This document shows positions 27,116 through 36,322 of a stretch of DNA of 64,000 bases, piece by piece (the stretch's first letter is position 1; the number at the start of each line of letters is the position of its first letter). Made by a program: the position numbers and the translations under genes. The notes beneath the pieces were generated by a model. That model was given only the letters and a program-made list of their open reading frames with translations, had not been told where the DNA came from and searched no databases. This DNA is from Streptomyces violaceoruber (GTDB lineage: Bacteria > Actinomycetota > Actinomycetes > Streptomycetales > Streptomycetaceae), in the NCBI GenBank assembly GCA_000720805.1, contig JODI01000016.1, forward strand, positions 62,001 through 126,000, given 5' to 3'.

Positions 27116-28797
27116 CCCACGACCACGACCTGGTGCTCCGTCCGACGCCGTCCCAGACGGCGGCCGCGCTGAACCCTCCCCCCGGCCGCACCGGCGGAGA
27201 CCTGGTCGTGGAGACGCTGGCCGGCCTCGGCGCGACCACCGTCTTCGGCCTGCCCGGCCAGCACGCGTTGGGCGTGTTCGACGCGTTGCGCCGCTCCGAC
27301 CTGCGGTACATCGGCCTGCGGGTGGAGAACAACGCCGGGTTCGCGGCGGACGCGTACGGCCGTGTCACCGGCGAGGCGGCCCCGCTGCTGCTGTCGACGG
27401 GCCCGGGCGCGCTGACGTCCCTCGCGGCGCTTCAGGAGGCGGCGGCGGCCTCCGCCCCCGTCCTGGCGATCAGCAGCCAGGTCCCGACGGCGGGCCTGGG
27501 CGGCGGCCGTCACGGCTATCTGCACGAACTCCCGGACCAGGCGGCCTCGTTCAGGGGCGTGGTCAAGTCCGTCCACACCGTCCGCACCCAGTCCCAGATC
27601 CCGTCCGCGATCGCGGAGGCCTGGAAGTCGGCGCTGACGGTTCCGCACGGCCCGGTGTGGGTCGAGATCCCGCAGGACGTACTCCTGGCTCAGACGCTGA
27701 TCCCGGTGGTGACCGGAGGCGACGCGTTCCCGGAGGAACTGCCGCCCCGCCCCGAACTGACGGCGGTGGCGGCCGACTTGCTGTCCCACGCCGCCCGCCC
27801 GGCGATCATCGCGGGCGGGGGAGTGGTACGGGCGGACGCGTCGGGCAAGCTCCGCCGACTCGCCGAGAAGCTCCAGGCCCCCGTGGTCACCACCCCCGGC
27901 GGCAAGGGCGCGTTCCCCTGGACGCACCCGTTGTCGTTGCGGTCCTGGCTGGAGGACCGGTACACGACGGACTTCCTGGAGGACGCGGACGTCCTCCTCG
28001 TCATCGGCTCGGGCCTCGGTGAACTCTCCTCCAACTACCACACGTTCAAGCCGCGAGGCCGGGTCGTCCAGATCGAGGCGGACCTCGGCAAACTGGAGTC
28101 CAACCACCCGGCCCTCGGCATCCACGCGGACGCGCGCCTCGCCCTGCAGGCGCTGCTGGAGACGGTGTCGGACCGCGAGGATCCGACGGCGCCGGAGCGC
28201 GTAGGGGACCTCCTCGCGCGGGTGCGCGAACGCATCGCCGCTCAGGAACTGACCCTGGAACAGCAGTTGCTCGCTGATGTACGGGAAGCGCTGCCGGACG
28301 ACGCACCGAGCTTCTGGGACATGACCATCCTCAGTTACTGGGCATGGTCCGCGTTCGACGCCAGGCAGCCCAACACCATGCATTCGGCTCAGGGCGCCGG
28401 AGGCCTCGGCTACGGATTTCCGGCGGCCATCGGCGCCGCGGTCGCGGACCCGACCAAGCCGGTCCTGGCGGTGTCCGGAGACGGTGGTGCGATGTACTCG
28501 ATCGCCGAACTGGCGACGGTGAAGCAGTACAACCTGCCGGTGACCTGGTTGATCGTGGACGACGGCGGTTACGGCATCCTGCGCGAGTACATGACGGACG
28601 CCTTCGGCCGGGCCACGGCCACCGAACTCGCCCGACCGGACTTCGTGGCCCTCGCCGAGTCGTTCGGCGTACCCGCGGCGCGTACGACTCCGCAGACGTT
28701 CCGCGACGACTTGGCCAAGTCGCTCAGCGCACCGGGCCCGTCGGTGATCGTGTTGCCCGCGACCTTGCGGATGTTCGCTCCGACGCATCTCGACTGA
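27112..28797 (+). CDS. Thiamine diphosphate enzyme (acetolactate synthase-like; possible 2-ketoarginine decarboxylase)
   Basis: This 561-residue protein has the three-domain layout of the acetolactate synthase superfamily: an N-terminal pyrimidine domain with the activating Glu in [15 protein letters not shown], a central domain, and a C-terminal ThDP-binding motif beginning [12 protein letters not shown] and ending VDDGGYG. The last element usually reads NN or NG, so the DD is unusual. Tight overlap with an ureohydrolase gene suggests it acts on a guanidino 2-oxo acid as AruI (2-ketoarginine decarboxylase, similar length) does in Pseudomonas. True acetolactate synthase is unlikely, since there is no small subunit and the context is catabolic. 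Confidence 0.85.
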   Translation: MTHDHDLVLRPTPSQTAAALNPPPGRTGGDLVVETLAGLGATTVFGLPGQHALGVFDALRRSDLRYIGLRVENNAGFAADAYGRVTGEAAPLLLSTGPGALTSLAALQEAAAASAPVLAISSQVPTAGLGGGRHGYLHELPDQAASFRGVVKSVHTVRTQSQIPSAIAEAWKSALTVPHGPVWVEIPQDVLLAQTLIPVVTGGDAFPEELPPRPELTAVAADLLSHAARPAIIAGGGVVRADASGKLRRLAEKLQAPVVTTPGGKGAFPWTHPLSLRSWLEDRYTTDFLEDADVLLVIGSGLGELSSNYHTFKPRGRVVQIEADLGKLESNHPALGIHADARLALQALLETVSDREDPTAPERVGDLLARVRERIAAQELTLEQQLLADVREALPDDAPSFWDMTILSYWAWSAFDARQPNTMHSAQGAGGLGYGFPAAIGAAVADPTKPVLAVSGDGGAMYSIAELATVKQYNLPVTWLIVDDGGYGILREYMTDAFGRATATELARPDFVALAESFGVPAARTTPQTFRDDLAKSLSAPGPSVIVLPATLRMFAPTHLD

Positions 28798-28881
28798 GAC
28801 GGGCGGCACCGGGGCCCAACGCCCACAATCCGCTCTCGAACAGCGGCACTTGAAGCCGTTGTTGTGTCGTGAGCGGTACGC

Positions 28882-28897
28882 ACCGCAGGGCCCTGCG
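28882..28897. terminator. Perfect palindrome between convergent genes
   Basis: CCGCAGGGCCCTGCGG is a 16-base perfect palindrome in the 142-base gap between the ThDP enzyme and the endonuclease gene; a terminator role is inferred. Confidence 0.4.
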
Positions 28898-28939
28898 GCA
28901 ACTGCCCGAGGACCCTGCTCCGTGCCGTGCTGCCCGCTC

Positions 28940-29746
28940 CTACCAGATCGCCTCGACCCACTCAGGATGGTCGATGAACGGGTTCCGGTTGTGCTGGTAG
29001 GTGTCGTAGATGACCTGGTTGCGCTTCTCCTCGAAGGCGCTGGGCGGGTCCGCCTCGTTCCATGCCTTGAGAACGGAGAGCTTGCCGATGTACGGGTTGC
29101 TGCCGTTGTTGACCTTCTCGTTGGGTTCCAGGTCGGCCCAGCCGTCGTCGCCCTCGTAACGCACGGCCATGTAGAGGATCATGCGGGCCACGTCGCCCCG
29201 GTCCGCGGCGCGCGGTGCGAAGGAGTCGGAGTCGACGGTGCTGCCGCCGCCGTTGGTGACGGCGCTGCCGCCGTTGTCGAAGTCCAGGTTGCCGCGGATG
29301 GAGTTGACCTGGACGTCCGCCGGGCGCAGGTGGTGCAGGTCCGTGCCGGGGCCGGTCGCCTCGCCGAAGTCGCCGTGGGACTTGGCCCATACGTGCTCGC
29401 GGTTCCAGTCGCCGACGTCACCGCCGTTGAGGGACTTGCTGCGGGAGACCCCGCTGTACAGCAGGATCACGTTGCCGCTGTTGTTCGGGTCCTGGTCGGT
29501 GACCTTGAGGGCGTTCCAGACCGCGGAGTACGAGATCTTCGACTGGCTGCTGATGATGGTGTGGAGGGAGGACTTGAGGCTGGTGCCCGTCTTGCCGACC
29601 GCGTTCTTGTAGTACGTCGTGTCATACGCGGTCGTCGTCGCCGCGGCCGGGGTCGCGGTCAGGGTGGACGCGGTGAGGCCGGCCAGGACGGCGGCGGTGG
29701 CCAGCGCCACCGGCTTCCATCGGCGTATCCGTGTTGTCGCCAGCAT
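28940..29746 (-). CDS. Secreted endonuclease I family nuclease
   Basis: This 268-residue protein has a Sec signal peptide (RIRRWKPVALATAAVLAGLTASTLTATPAAA) and the endonuclease I motifs NREHVWAKSHGD and TDLHHLRPADVQVNSIRGNLDF, containing the metal-binding His and Asn residues of this beta-beta-alpha-metal fold. It likely degrades extracellular DNA or RNA for nutrition. The start at 29746 is chosen for the signal peptide; its ribosome site is weak. It is divergent from a secreted serine hydrolase gene. Confidence 0.92.
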   Translation of the reverse strand: MLATTRIRRWKPVALATAAVLAGLTASTLTATPAAATTTAYDTTYYKNAVGKTGTSLKSSLHTIISSQSKISYSAVWNALKVTDQDPNNSGNVILLYSGVSRSKSLNGGDVGDWNREHVWAKSHGDFGEATGPGTDLHHLRPADVQVNSIRGNLDFDNGGSAVTNGGGSTVDSDSFAPRAADRGDVARMILYMAVRYEGDDGWADLEPNEKVNNGSNPYIGKLSVLKAWNEADPPSAFEEKRNQVIYDTYQHNRNPFIDHPEWVEAIW

Positions 29747-29909
29747 GTGGGGGTCCCATCTACGCGGGTTGATTGGAGGCGGCAACGGGAGAGTGACATG
29801 GACATGTGGTCGTGTAAATGGCTTCGGCATGTCGATCGGATGACGGAAACCGGCAAGTCGGGCAGCGTGGTGCCGGTGGCGTGAAGAGACCGGGAAGATG
29901 CTCCCGATT

Positions 29910-29925
29910 CGTACAACCTTTCCCC
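29910..29925 (+). promoter_or_regulatory. CGTACAACC-TTTCCCC motif, possible ECF-type promoter
   Basis: CGTACAACCTTTCCCC lies 24 bases before the ATG of the serine hydrolase, which lacks a Shine-Dalgarno sequence. If ACAACC is a -35 element, a GTCA at the -10 distance would give a leaderless transcript. Nearly the same block occurs at 50483-50499. Confidence 0.4.
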
Positions 29926-29948
29926 TGGGTGTGTGAGTCAACTGATGC

Positions 29949-30800
29949 ATGACTTCCGTGACTTCACGCCGTACGAGACTCCTGGCGACCGGTCTGGCCG
30001 TCGGCGCGCTCATACCCGTCGTGGCCGCCGCCGCGCCCGCCGCCGCGGCCACCCCGACCGTCAGCTGCACGTCCGCCAAGGCGGGCCTCGCCGACAAGCT
30101 GAAGAGGGACATCACCGCCGCCCTCGCCAACCGCAGGGGCACCGTCGCGGTCGGCGTCTACGACCGCCCGACGAAGACCACCTGCACCCTGCGCGCCTCC
30201 ACCGCCTTCGACTCGGCCAGCGTCGTCAAGGTCACCGTCCTCGCCACGCTGCTGTGGGACGCGAAGAAGCACAACCGGTACCTGACGGACACCGAGGCCT
30301 CCCTCGCCAAGGCCATGATCACCAAGTCGGACAACACCGCGACCAGCAAGCTGTGGAAGCAGCTGGGCATGACCAAGATCAAGGGCTTCCTCGCCGCGGC
30401 CGGCATGACCCAGACCAAGCCCGGTGCGAACGGCTACTGGGGTCTGACCCAGATCACCGTCACCGACGAGCAGAAACTGCTCAAGCTGATCACCGCCAAG
30501 AACGCCGTCCTGAGCGACAACGCCCGCGCCTACATCCTCAAGCTGATGAGCCAGGTCATCTCCTCGCAGCGCTGGGGAACGCCGTACGGAGTGCCGTCCG
30601 GGGTCTCCGTGGCCCTCAAGAACGGCTGGCTGGAGCGGGCCACCAACGGCTGGCGGGTGCACAGCATCGGCGCGTTCAAGGGCCACGGCCACGACTACAT
30701 GATCACGGTGCTCACGCAGGGCAACAGCACCATGAACTACGGCATCACGACCATCCAGGGCGTCGCCAAGGTCGTCCACCGGGATCTGGCCGCGAGCTGA
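29949..30800 (+). CDS. Secreted serine hydrolase, class A beta-lactamase-like
   Basis: This 283-residue protein has a Tat- or Sec-like signal peptide (SRRTRLLATGLAVGALIPVVAAAAPAAA) and penicillin-recognising motifs: S91-V-V-K94 and S127-D-N129, and a later KNG in ALKNGWLER in place of KTG. The S-x-x-K to SDN spacing is 36 residues, against about 60 in true class A beta-lactamases, so it is a shorter relative and may not hydrolyse beta-lactams. A peptidase or esterase role on the cell surface is possible. There is no ribosome site, which suggests a leaderless message from the upstream ACAACC motif. Confidence 0.85.
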   Translation: MTSVTSRRTRLLATGLAVGALIPVVAAAAPAAAATPTVSCTSAKAGLADKLKRDITAALANRRGTVAVGVYDRPTKTTCTLRASTAFDSASVVKVTVLATLLWDAKKHNRYLTDTEASLAKAMITKSDNTATSKLWKQLGMTKIKGFLAAAGMTQTKPGANGYWGLTQITVTDEQKLLKLITAKNAVLSDNARAYILKLMSQVISSQRWGTPYGVPSGVSVALKNGWLERATNGWRVHSIGAFKGHGHDYMITVLTQGNSTMNYGITTIQGVAKVVHRDLAAS

Positions 30801-30853
30801 TCCGTCATGAGGTGGTCTCCCGTGCGTCACCGGGCCGCCCTACGGTGGCCCCC

Positions 30854-31873
30854 ATGCGCCTGCGAACCGTTCTCGCCACCACCACCGCGGCCCTGGCGGC
30901 GGCCACCTGTCTGACCGCCGCCGGTCCCGCGAACGCCCAGGAGGGCCACGCCTGTTCGCCGTCCGTCTCGATCGACCGCTTCTCCGACGCGCTCGACAAG
31001 ACGACGTACGACGGCACCTTCGTCGGCAACCTCTCCGCCCTCGCGGTGGACCGGGACGGCTCGCTCGCCGCCCTCTCCGACCGCTCCTCCCTCTTCGGCC
31101 TGGACGCGAGGACCCTTCAGCCGCGCCGAGTGGTCCCCCTCGCCGACGAGAACGGCACTGTGCTCGACTCCGAGGGCCTGGCGATCGATCATGACGGCAC
31201 CCGGCTGATCACCTCGGAGACCGAGCCGTCGATCCGCCGGTACTCGACAGCCGGCCGCATACTCGACCGGCTCCCCGTCCCGCCCTCCCTCCAGGTCGCC
31301 CCGGCCGGCCGTGCCGTCGCCAACGGCACCTTCGAGGGACTGACCCTGCTCCCCGGCGGCCGTACCCTCCTCGCGTCCATGGAGTACGCCCTGACCGGCG
31401 ACAGTTCGACCATCGTCCGGTTCCAGACCTGGGAGCGGACGAAGGGCGGGCGCTTCGCGCTCGGCGCACAGTACGCCTACCCCGTCGACGCCGGCCTCGG
31501 CGTCCCCGAGGTCCAGGCCACCCCCGACGGCCGCCTCCTCGTCCTGGAACGCGGCTTCACCTCCGGCGTCGGCAACACGGTCCGCCTCTACCTGGCCGAC
31601 CCCCGCCGCGCCACGGACACCAGCGGCGTCGAGAACCTGACGGGCCAGGCGGGCGTCCGCCCGGTCAGGAAGACCCTGCTCGCCGACATCGCCGACTGCC
31701 CGTCCCTCGGGGCCACGGCCAAGCAGCCCCAGCCGAACCCGCTCCTGGACAACATCGAGGGCATGGCGATCACGGGACGCGCGGGCGATCGCCTGAAGGT
31801 CCTCCTGGTGAGCGACGACAACCAGAACGCGGTACAGACGACGCGGTTCTACCACCTGCGAGTACGTATCTGA
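30854..31873 (+). CDS. Secreted esterase-like (phytase-like domain) protein
   Basis: This 339-residue protein starts with a signal peptide (RLRTVLATTTAALAAATCLTAAGPANA) and continues as a single esterase-like activity of phytase domain, a beta-propeller with NLSALAVDRDGSLAALSDRS, SEGLAIDHDGTRLITSETEPSI, NGTFEGLTLLPGGRTLLASMEY and DNIEGMAI as the repeated blade elements. Homologues are exported and annotated from phytase side activity; the natural substrate is not known. The ATG at 30854 is preceded by GGTGG. Four bases of signal from the preceding gene do not overlap, so it is probably a separate unit. Confidence 0.87.
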   Translation: MRLRTVLATTTAALAAATCLTAAGPANAQEGHACSPSVSIDRFSDALDKTTYDGTFVGNLSALAVDRDGSLAALSDRSSLFGLDARTLQPRRVVPLADENGTVLDSEGLAIDHDGTRLITSETEPSIRRYSTAGRILDRLPVPPSLQVAPAGRAVANGTFEGLTLLPGGRTLLASMEYALTGDSSTIVRFQTWERTKGGRFALGAQYAYPVDAGLGVPEVQATPDGRLLVLERGFTSGVGNTVRLYLADPRRATDTSGVENLTGQAGVRPVRKTLLADIADCPSLGATAKQPQPNPLLDNIEGMAITGRAGDRLKVLLVSDDNQNAVQTTRFYHLRVRI

Positions 31874-31986
31874 CGTACCCGCGAGCAGAGGGCCGCGCCT
31901 CCGCCCCCGAGTTGTTGCGGAGGGATGAAATCCGCTTCATTCCGTGTTGGTGTCTTCCGGAGTACAGGTCTGAAGGAGGGCACCGC

Positions 31987-34900
31987 GTGGCAGCGCACCA
32001 GGGGGACGAACAGGGCTGGGCTCGAAGGCTGGCCGGTTACGCGTGGCGCTATCCCAAGGATGTCGTCCTGGCCCTCGCGTCCAGCCTGGCCGGGATGGCC
32101 GTGCTGGCCGTCGTCCCCCTGATCACCAAGGTGATCATCGATGACGTGATCGGCGACCACAGCCGGGACATGGCTCCCTGGGCCGGCGCCCTGATCGGCG
32201 CGGCCGTGATCGTCTACCTGCTCACGTACGTCCGCCGCTACTACGGCGGACGTCTCGCCCTGGACGTCCAGCACGACCTGCGCACCGAGATGTTCGGGAC
32301 GATCACCCGCCTGGACGGCCGCCGGCAGGACGAGCTGTCCACCGGCCAGGTCGTCGGCCGGGCGACCAGCGACCTCCAGCTGATCCAGGGCCTGCTCTTC
32401 ATGCTCCCGATGACCATCGGGAACTTCGCCCTCTTCCTGATCTCCCTCGTGGTCATGGCCTGGCTGTCCGTGCCGCTCACCATGGTCGCCCTGGCCGTGG
32501 CGCCCGCCCTGTGGTGGATCGCCAAGCGCTCCCGCAGCAAGCTGCACCCCGCCACCTGGTACGCCCAGGCCCAGGCCGCCGCCGTCGCGGGCGTGGTCGA
32601 CGGCGCCGTCAGCGGCGTACGCGTGGTGAAGGGCTTCGGGCAGGAGGAACAGGAGACGGGCAAGCTGCGCGAGGTGGGCCGCCGCCTGTTCGCCGGCCGG
32701 CTCCGCACCATCCGCTTCAACTCCCGGTACACCCCCGCCCTGCAGGCCGTCCCCGCTCTCGGCCAGGTGGCGATGCTCGCGCTCGGCGGCTGGCTGGCGG
32801 TGCGCGGGCACATCACGCTCGGTACGTTCGTCGCCTTCTCCACCTACCTCGCCCAGCTCGTCGGCCCGGTCCGGATGCTCGCCATGGTCCTCACGGTCGG
32901 CCAGCAGGCCCGCGCGGGCACCGAGCGCGTCCTGGAGCTGATCGACACCGAGCCGTCGATCCAGGAGGGGACGAAGGAGCTTCCCGCCGACGCCCCGGCC
33001 ACCGTCGAGTTCGACGACGTCTCCTTCGGCTACGACCACGCCCCCGGCAGAACCACCCCCGTCCTCGACGGGCTCAGCTTCGAGATCCGCCCCGGCGAGA
33101 CCCTCGCGGTCGTCGGCTCCTCCGGCTCCGGCAAGTCCACCGTCTCCCTTCTCCTCCCGCGCTTCTACGACGTCACCCACGGCGCCGTCCTCATCGGCGG
33201 GCACGACGTCCGCGAGCTCACCCTCGACTCGCTGCGGGCCGCCATCGGCCTGGTCCCCGAGGACTCCTTCCTCTTCTCCGAAACGGTCCGCGACAACATC
33301 GCGTACGGCCGTCCGGACGCGACCCAGGAGGAGATCGAGACCGCTGCCCGCGCCGCCCAGGCGGACCGTTTCATCAGGGAACTCCCCGAGGGCTACGACA
33401 CCAAGGTCGGCGAGCACGGCCTCACCCTCTCCGGCGGCCAGCGTCAGCGCGTCGCGCTCGCCCGCGCGATCCTCACCGACCCGCGCCTGCTCGTCCTGGA
33501 CGACGCCACCTCCGCCGTGGACGCCCGCGTCGAGCACGAGATCCACGAGGCCCTCCAGCAGGTCATGCGGGGCCGCACCACCCTCCTCATCGCCCACCGC
33601 CGCTCCACCCTCAACCTCGCCGACCGCATCGCCGTCCTCGATGCCGGCCGGCTCGCCGACATCGGCACCCACGAGGAGCTCCAGCAGCGCTCCGCCCTCT
33701 ACCGCCGCCTGCTCACCGACCCGGACGAACTCGGCGGCGTCTCCCCGGGCCACGCCCTGCCCGCCGCCCCCGCCGAGGACACTTCGGTACGGGACGAACT
33801 GGACGCCGAGTTCGACGCCGAGAGCGGCATCACGCCCAGGCTCTGGGTGGGGGAGCGGGAGCGCCGGGACCTCGCGATGGAGGGCACCCCGGCCACTCCC
33901 GAGCTCCTCGCCCAGGTCGAGGCGTTGCCCCCGGCGACCGACACCCCGGGCGTCGACGAGGCCCGGGCGGTCGCCGCCGAGGAGTCGTACGGCCTGCGCA
34001 GGCTGCTGCGGGGCTTCGGCCGGCCGCTGCTCGTGAGCCTGGCCCTGGTCGCCGTGGACGCCGGGATGGGCCTGCTCCTGCCGGTGATGATCCGGCACGG
34101 CATCGACGACGGCGTCTCGCGGATGGCGTCGGGCGCGGTGTGGGCCGCCTCCCTGCTCGCCCTGGTCGCCGTCGGCGTGCAGTGGGCGGCGCAGGTCGGC
34201 GAGATCCGGATGACCGGCCGTACCGGCGAGCGGGTCCTGTACGCCCTGCGCCTGAAGATCTTCGCCCAGCTCCAGCGACTCGGACTCGACTACTACGAGC
34301 GGGAGCTGACCGGCCGGATCATGACGAGGATGACGACGGACGTCGACGCGTTGTCGACGTTCCTGCAGACGGGCCTGGTCACGGCCTTCGTCTCGGTCGT
34401 CACCTTCTTCGGCATCATGGGCGCCCTGCTGGTGATCGACGTACAGCTCGCACTCGTGGTGTTCGCGACCCTGCCCCCGCTGATCGTCGCCACGTTCTTC
34501 TTCCGCCGGGCGAGCGTGAAGGCGTACGAACTGGCCCGGGAGCGGGTGTCGGTGGTCAACGCCGACCTTCAGGAGTCGGTGTCGGGGCTCAGGATCGTGC
34601 AGGCATTCCGGCGCGAGCAGGACGGCGGGGCACGGTTCGCGGAGCGCAGTGACAGCTACCGGCAGGCGCGTATCCGGGGGCAGTGGCTGATCTCCGTCTA
34701 CTTCCCGTTCGTGCAGCTGCTGTCGTCGGTGGCCGCGGCGGGCGTGCTGATCGCGGGCGCGGGCCGGATCGACGCGGCGACCCTCACGACGGGCGCCCTG
34801 GTCGCGTACCTGCTCTACATCGACCTGTTCTTCGCCCCCGTCCAGCAGCTCTCCCAGGTCTTCGACGGCTACCAGCAGGCGACCGTCTCGCTGGGCCGCA

Positions 34901-35739
34901 TCCAGGAGCTGCTCCAGGAACCGACGTCCACGAAGGCCGTGGACGAACCGCTCGACGTGCTCTCCCTGCGGGGCGAGATCGCCTTCGAGGACGTCCACTT
35001 CGCCTACGGCTCCGCCGACGAACCCGAGGAGGCCCTCGGCGGCGTCGACCTGCACATCCCCGCCGGGCAGACGGTCGCCTTCGTCGGCGAGACCGGCGCC
35101 GGCAAGTCGACCCTGGTCAAGCTGGTGGCCCGGTTCTACGACCCGACCGGCGGCCGCGTCACGGTCGACGGCACGGACCTCAGGAGCCTGGACCTCACCT
35201 CGTACCGCCACCGCCTCGGGGTCGTCCCGCAGGAGGCCTACCTCTTCCAGGGCACCGTCCGCGACGCCATCGCCTACGGCCGCCCGGACGCCACCGACGC
35301 CGAGGTGGAAGCGGCGGCCCGCGCGGTCGGCGCCCACGAGATGATCGCCACCCTGGAGGGCGGCTACCTCCACGAGGTCGCCGAACGCGGCCGCAACCTC
35401 TCGGCCGGCCAGCGCCAGCTGATCGCACTGGCCCGCGCGGAGCTGGTCGACCCGGACATCCTCCTCCTCGACGAGGCCACGGCCGCCCTGGACCTTGCCA
35501 CCGAAGCCCAGGTCAACCAGGCCACCGACCGCATCGCCGGCCGCCGCACCACCCTCGTCGTGGCCCACCGCCTGACCACGGCGGCCCGCGCGGACCGGGT
35601 GGTCGTCATGGACCGGGGCGGGGTCGCGGAGGACGGCACGCACGAGGAGCTGCTGGCCCGGGGCGGGCGGTACGCGGAGTTGTGGCGGACGTTCGTGGGG
35701 GCCGCCGAGCCCGAGGAGCCGGTCGGCGCGTCGCAGTGA
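31987..35739 (+). CDS. Fused double ABC exporter (TMD-NBD-TMD-NBD)
   Basis: This 1250-residue protein contains two complete exporter halves in one chain. Half 1 has six membrane segments, then Walker [10 protein letters not shown], signature LSGGQRQR and Walker [13 protein letters not shown]; half 2 has Walker [10 protein letters not shown], signature LSAGQRQL and Walker [13 protein letters not shown]. Half 1 has Asp where the catalytic Glu should be, so one of the two ATP sites is probably degenerate, as in heterodimeric exporters. The GTG at 31987 follows GAAGGAGG. Such fused pumps (for example mycobacterial Rv0194) export drugs or lipids; substrate here is unknown. Confidence 0.93.
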   Translation: MAAHQGDEQGWARRLAGYAWRYPKDVVLALASSLAGMAVLAVVPLITKVIIDDVIGDHSRDMAPWAGALIGAAVIVYLLTYVRRYYGGRLALDVQHDLRTEMFGTITRLDGRRQDELSTGQVVGRATSDLQLIQGLLFMLPMTIGNFALFLISLVVMAWLSVPLTMVALAVAPALWWIAKRSRSKLHPATWYAQAQAAAVAGVVDGAVSGVRVVKGFGQEEQETGKLREVGRRLFAGRLRTIRFNSRYTPALQAVPALGQVAMLALGGWLAVRGHITLGTFVAFSTYLAQLVGPVRMLAMVLTVGQQARAGTERVLELIDTEPSIQEGTKELPADAPATVEFDDVSFGYDHAPGRTTPVLDGLSFEIRPGETLAVVGSSGSGKSTVSLLLPRFYDVTHGAVLIGGHDVRELTLDSLRAAIGLVPEDSFLFSETVRDNIAYGRPDATQEEIETAARAAQADRFIRELPEGYDTKVGEHGLTLSGGQRQRVALARAILTDPRLLVLDDATSAVDARVEHEIHEALQQVMRGRTTLLIAHRRSTLNLADRIAVLDAGRLADIGTHEELQQRSALYRRLLTDPDELGGVSPGHALPAAPAEDTSVRDELDAEFDAESGITPRLWVGERERRDLAMEGTPATPELLAQVEALPPATDTPGVDEARAVAAEESYGLRRLLRGFGRPLLVSLALVAVDAGMGLLLPVMIRHGIDDGVSRMASGAVWAASLLALVAVGVQWAAQVGEIRMTGRTGERVLYALRLKIFAQLQRLGLDYYERELTGRIMTRMTTDVDALSTFLQTGLVTAFVSVVTFFGIMGALLVIDVQLALVVFATLPPLIVATFFFRRASVKAYELARERVSVVNADLQESVSGLRIVQAFRREQDGGARFAERSDSYRQARIRGQWLISVYFPFVQLLSSVAAAGVLIAGAGRIDAATLTTGALVAYLLYIDLFFAPVQQLSQVFDGYQQATVSLGRIQELLQEPTSTKAVDEPLDVLSLRGEIAFEDVHFAYGSADEPEEALGGVDLHIPAGQTVAFVGETGAGKSTLVKLVARFYDPTGGRVTVDGTDLRSLDLTSYRHRLGVVPQEAYLFQGTVRDAIAYGRPDATDAEVEAAARAVGAHEMIATLEGGYLHEVAERGRNLSAGQRQLIALARAELVDPDILLLDEATAALDLATEAQVNQATDRIAGRRTTLVVAHRLTTAARADRVVVMDRGGVAEDGTHEELLARGGRYAELWRTFVGAAEPEEPVGASQ

Positions 35740-35818
35740 CGGTCGCGCAACCATCCGACATGTGTCGCGCGTCCGTACACCTGTACGCACAGGAGTCGTG
35801 TTTACGGGAGGGACGACA

Positions 35819-36211
35819 GTGGATTGTGGTGTGCTGCGGCGGCGCCTCGCGCTCGCTCTGGCCCTGGTGACCGCTTCCGGTCTGCTCGCGCTTCTGGCGC
35901 CGGCGTCCGCGCAGGCCGCCGACGCCTCGTCCTGCGCCGGACGCAAGGTCAGAACGCTCTCCTTCACCACCGGCTCCGTGCAGATCTACAAGCGGCGCGG
36001 CTTCGTCTGCGCGGTCACCCTTCCCAAGAACCCCGGTCCGAAGCGCCACATGATGGTCAGCGTGCAGGCGCGCGGCCTCCGCCCGGTCGTCGACGACGGC
36101 CGCTACACGCGCAGGGCCGGACCGGTCACCGTGCACGCCGGTCACCGCTGCGTGCGAGTGAAGGGGCAGGTGGGCGGGGGTTCGGTCGGTACCGGCTGGA
36201 TCCTCTGCTGA
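35819..36211 (+). CDS. Small secreted protein of unknown function
   Basis: This 130-residue protein has a signal peptide (RRRLALALALVTASGLLALLAPASAQAA) and a mature part of about 95 residues with four cysteines (two near the start, one mid-protein, and a C-terminal WILC), suggesting disulfides. GTG at 35819 follows GGGAGGG by six bases; the open frame begins earlier without a ribosome site. I do not recognise the family. It follows the exporter gene by 79 bases in the same direction. Confidence 0.75.
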   Translation: MDCGVLRRRLALALALVTASGLLALLAPASAQAADASSCAGRKVRTLSFTTGSVQIYKRRGFVCAVTLPKNPGPKRHMMVSVQARGLRPVVDDGRYTRRAGPVTVHAGHRCVRVKGQVGGGSVGTGWILC

Positions 36212-36322
36212 ACACCGGCACCCGTACAGGGTTTTCCCCATCGAACGCCCATCTCCCCTGGTGTGGAAGGGACTTGCTCCGCTAGCTTCCGGCGGACATC
36301 TGTAAAACCCAGGGGAGGGTGC

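Noticed and set aside
31849..35970. A 1373-codon frame antisense to the ABC exporter
   Set aside because: High-GC antisense shadow with no domain, rich in Gly, Val, Asp and Arg, opposite a clear double ABC protein.
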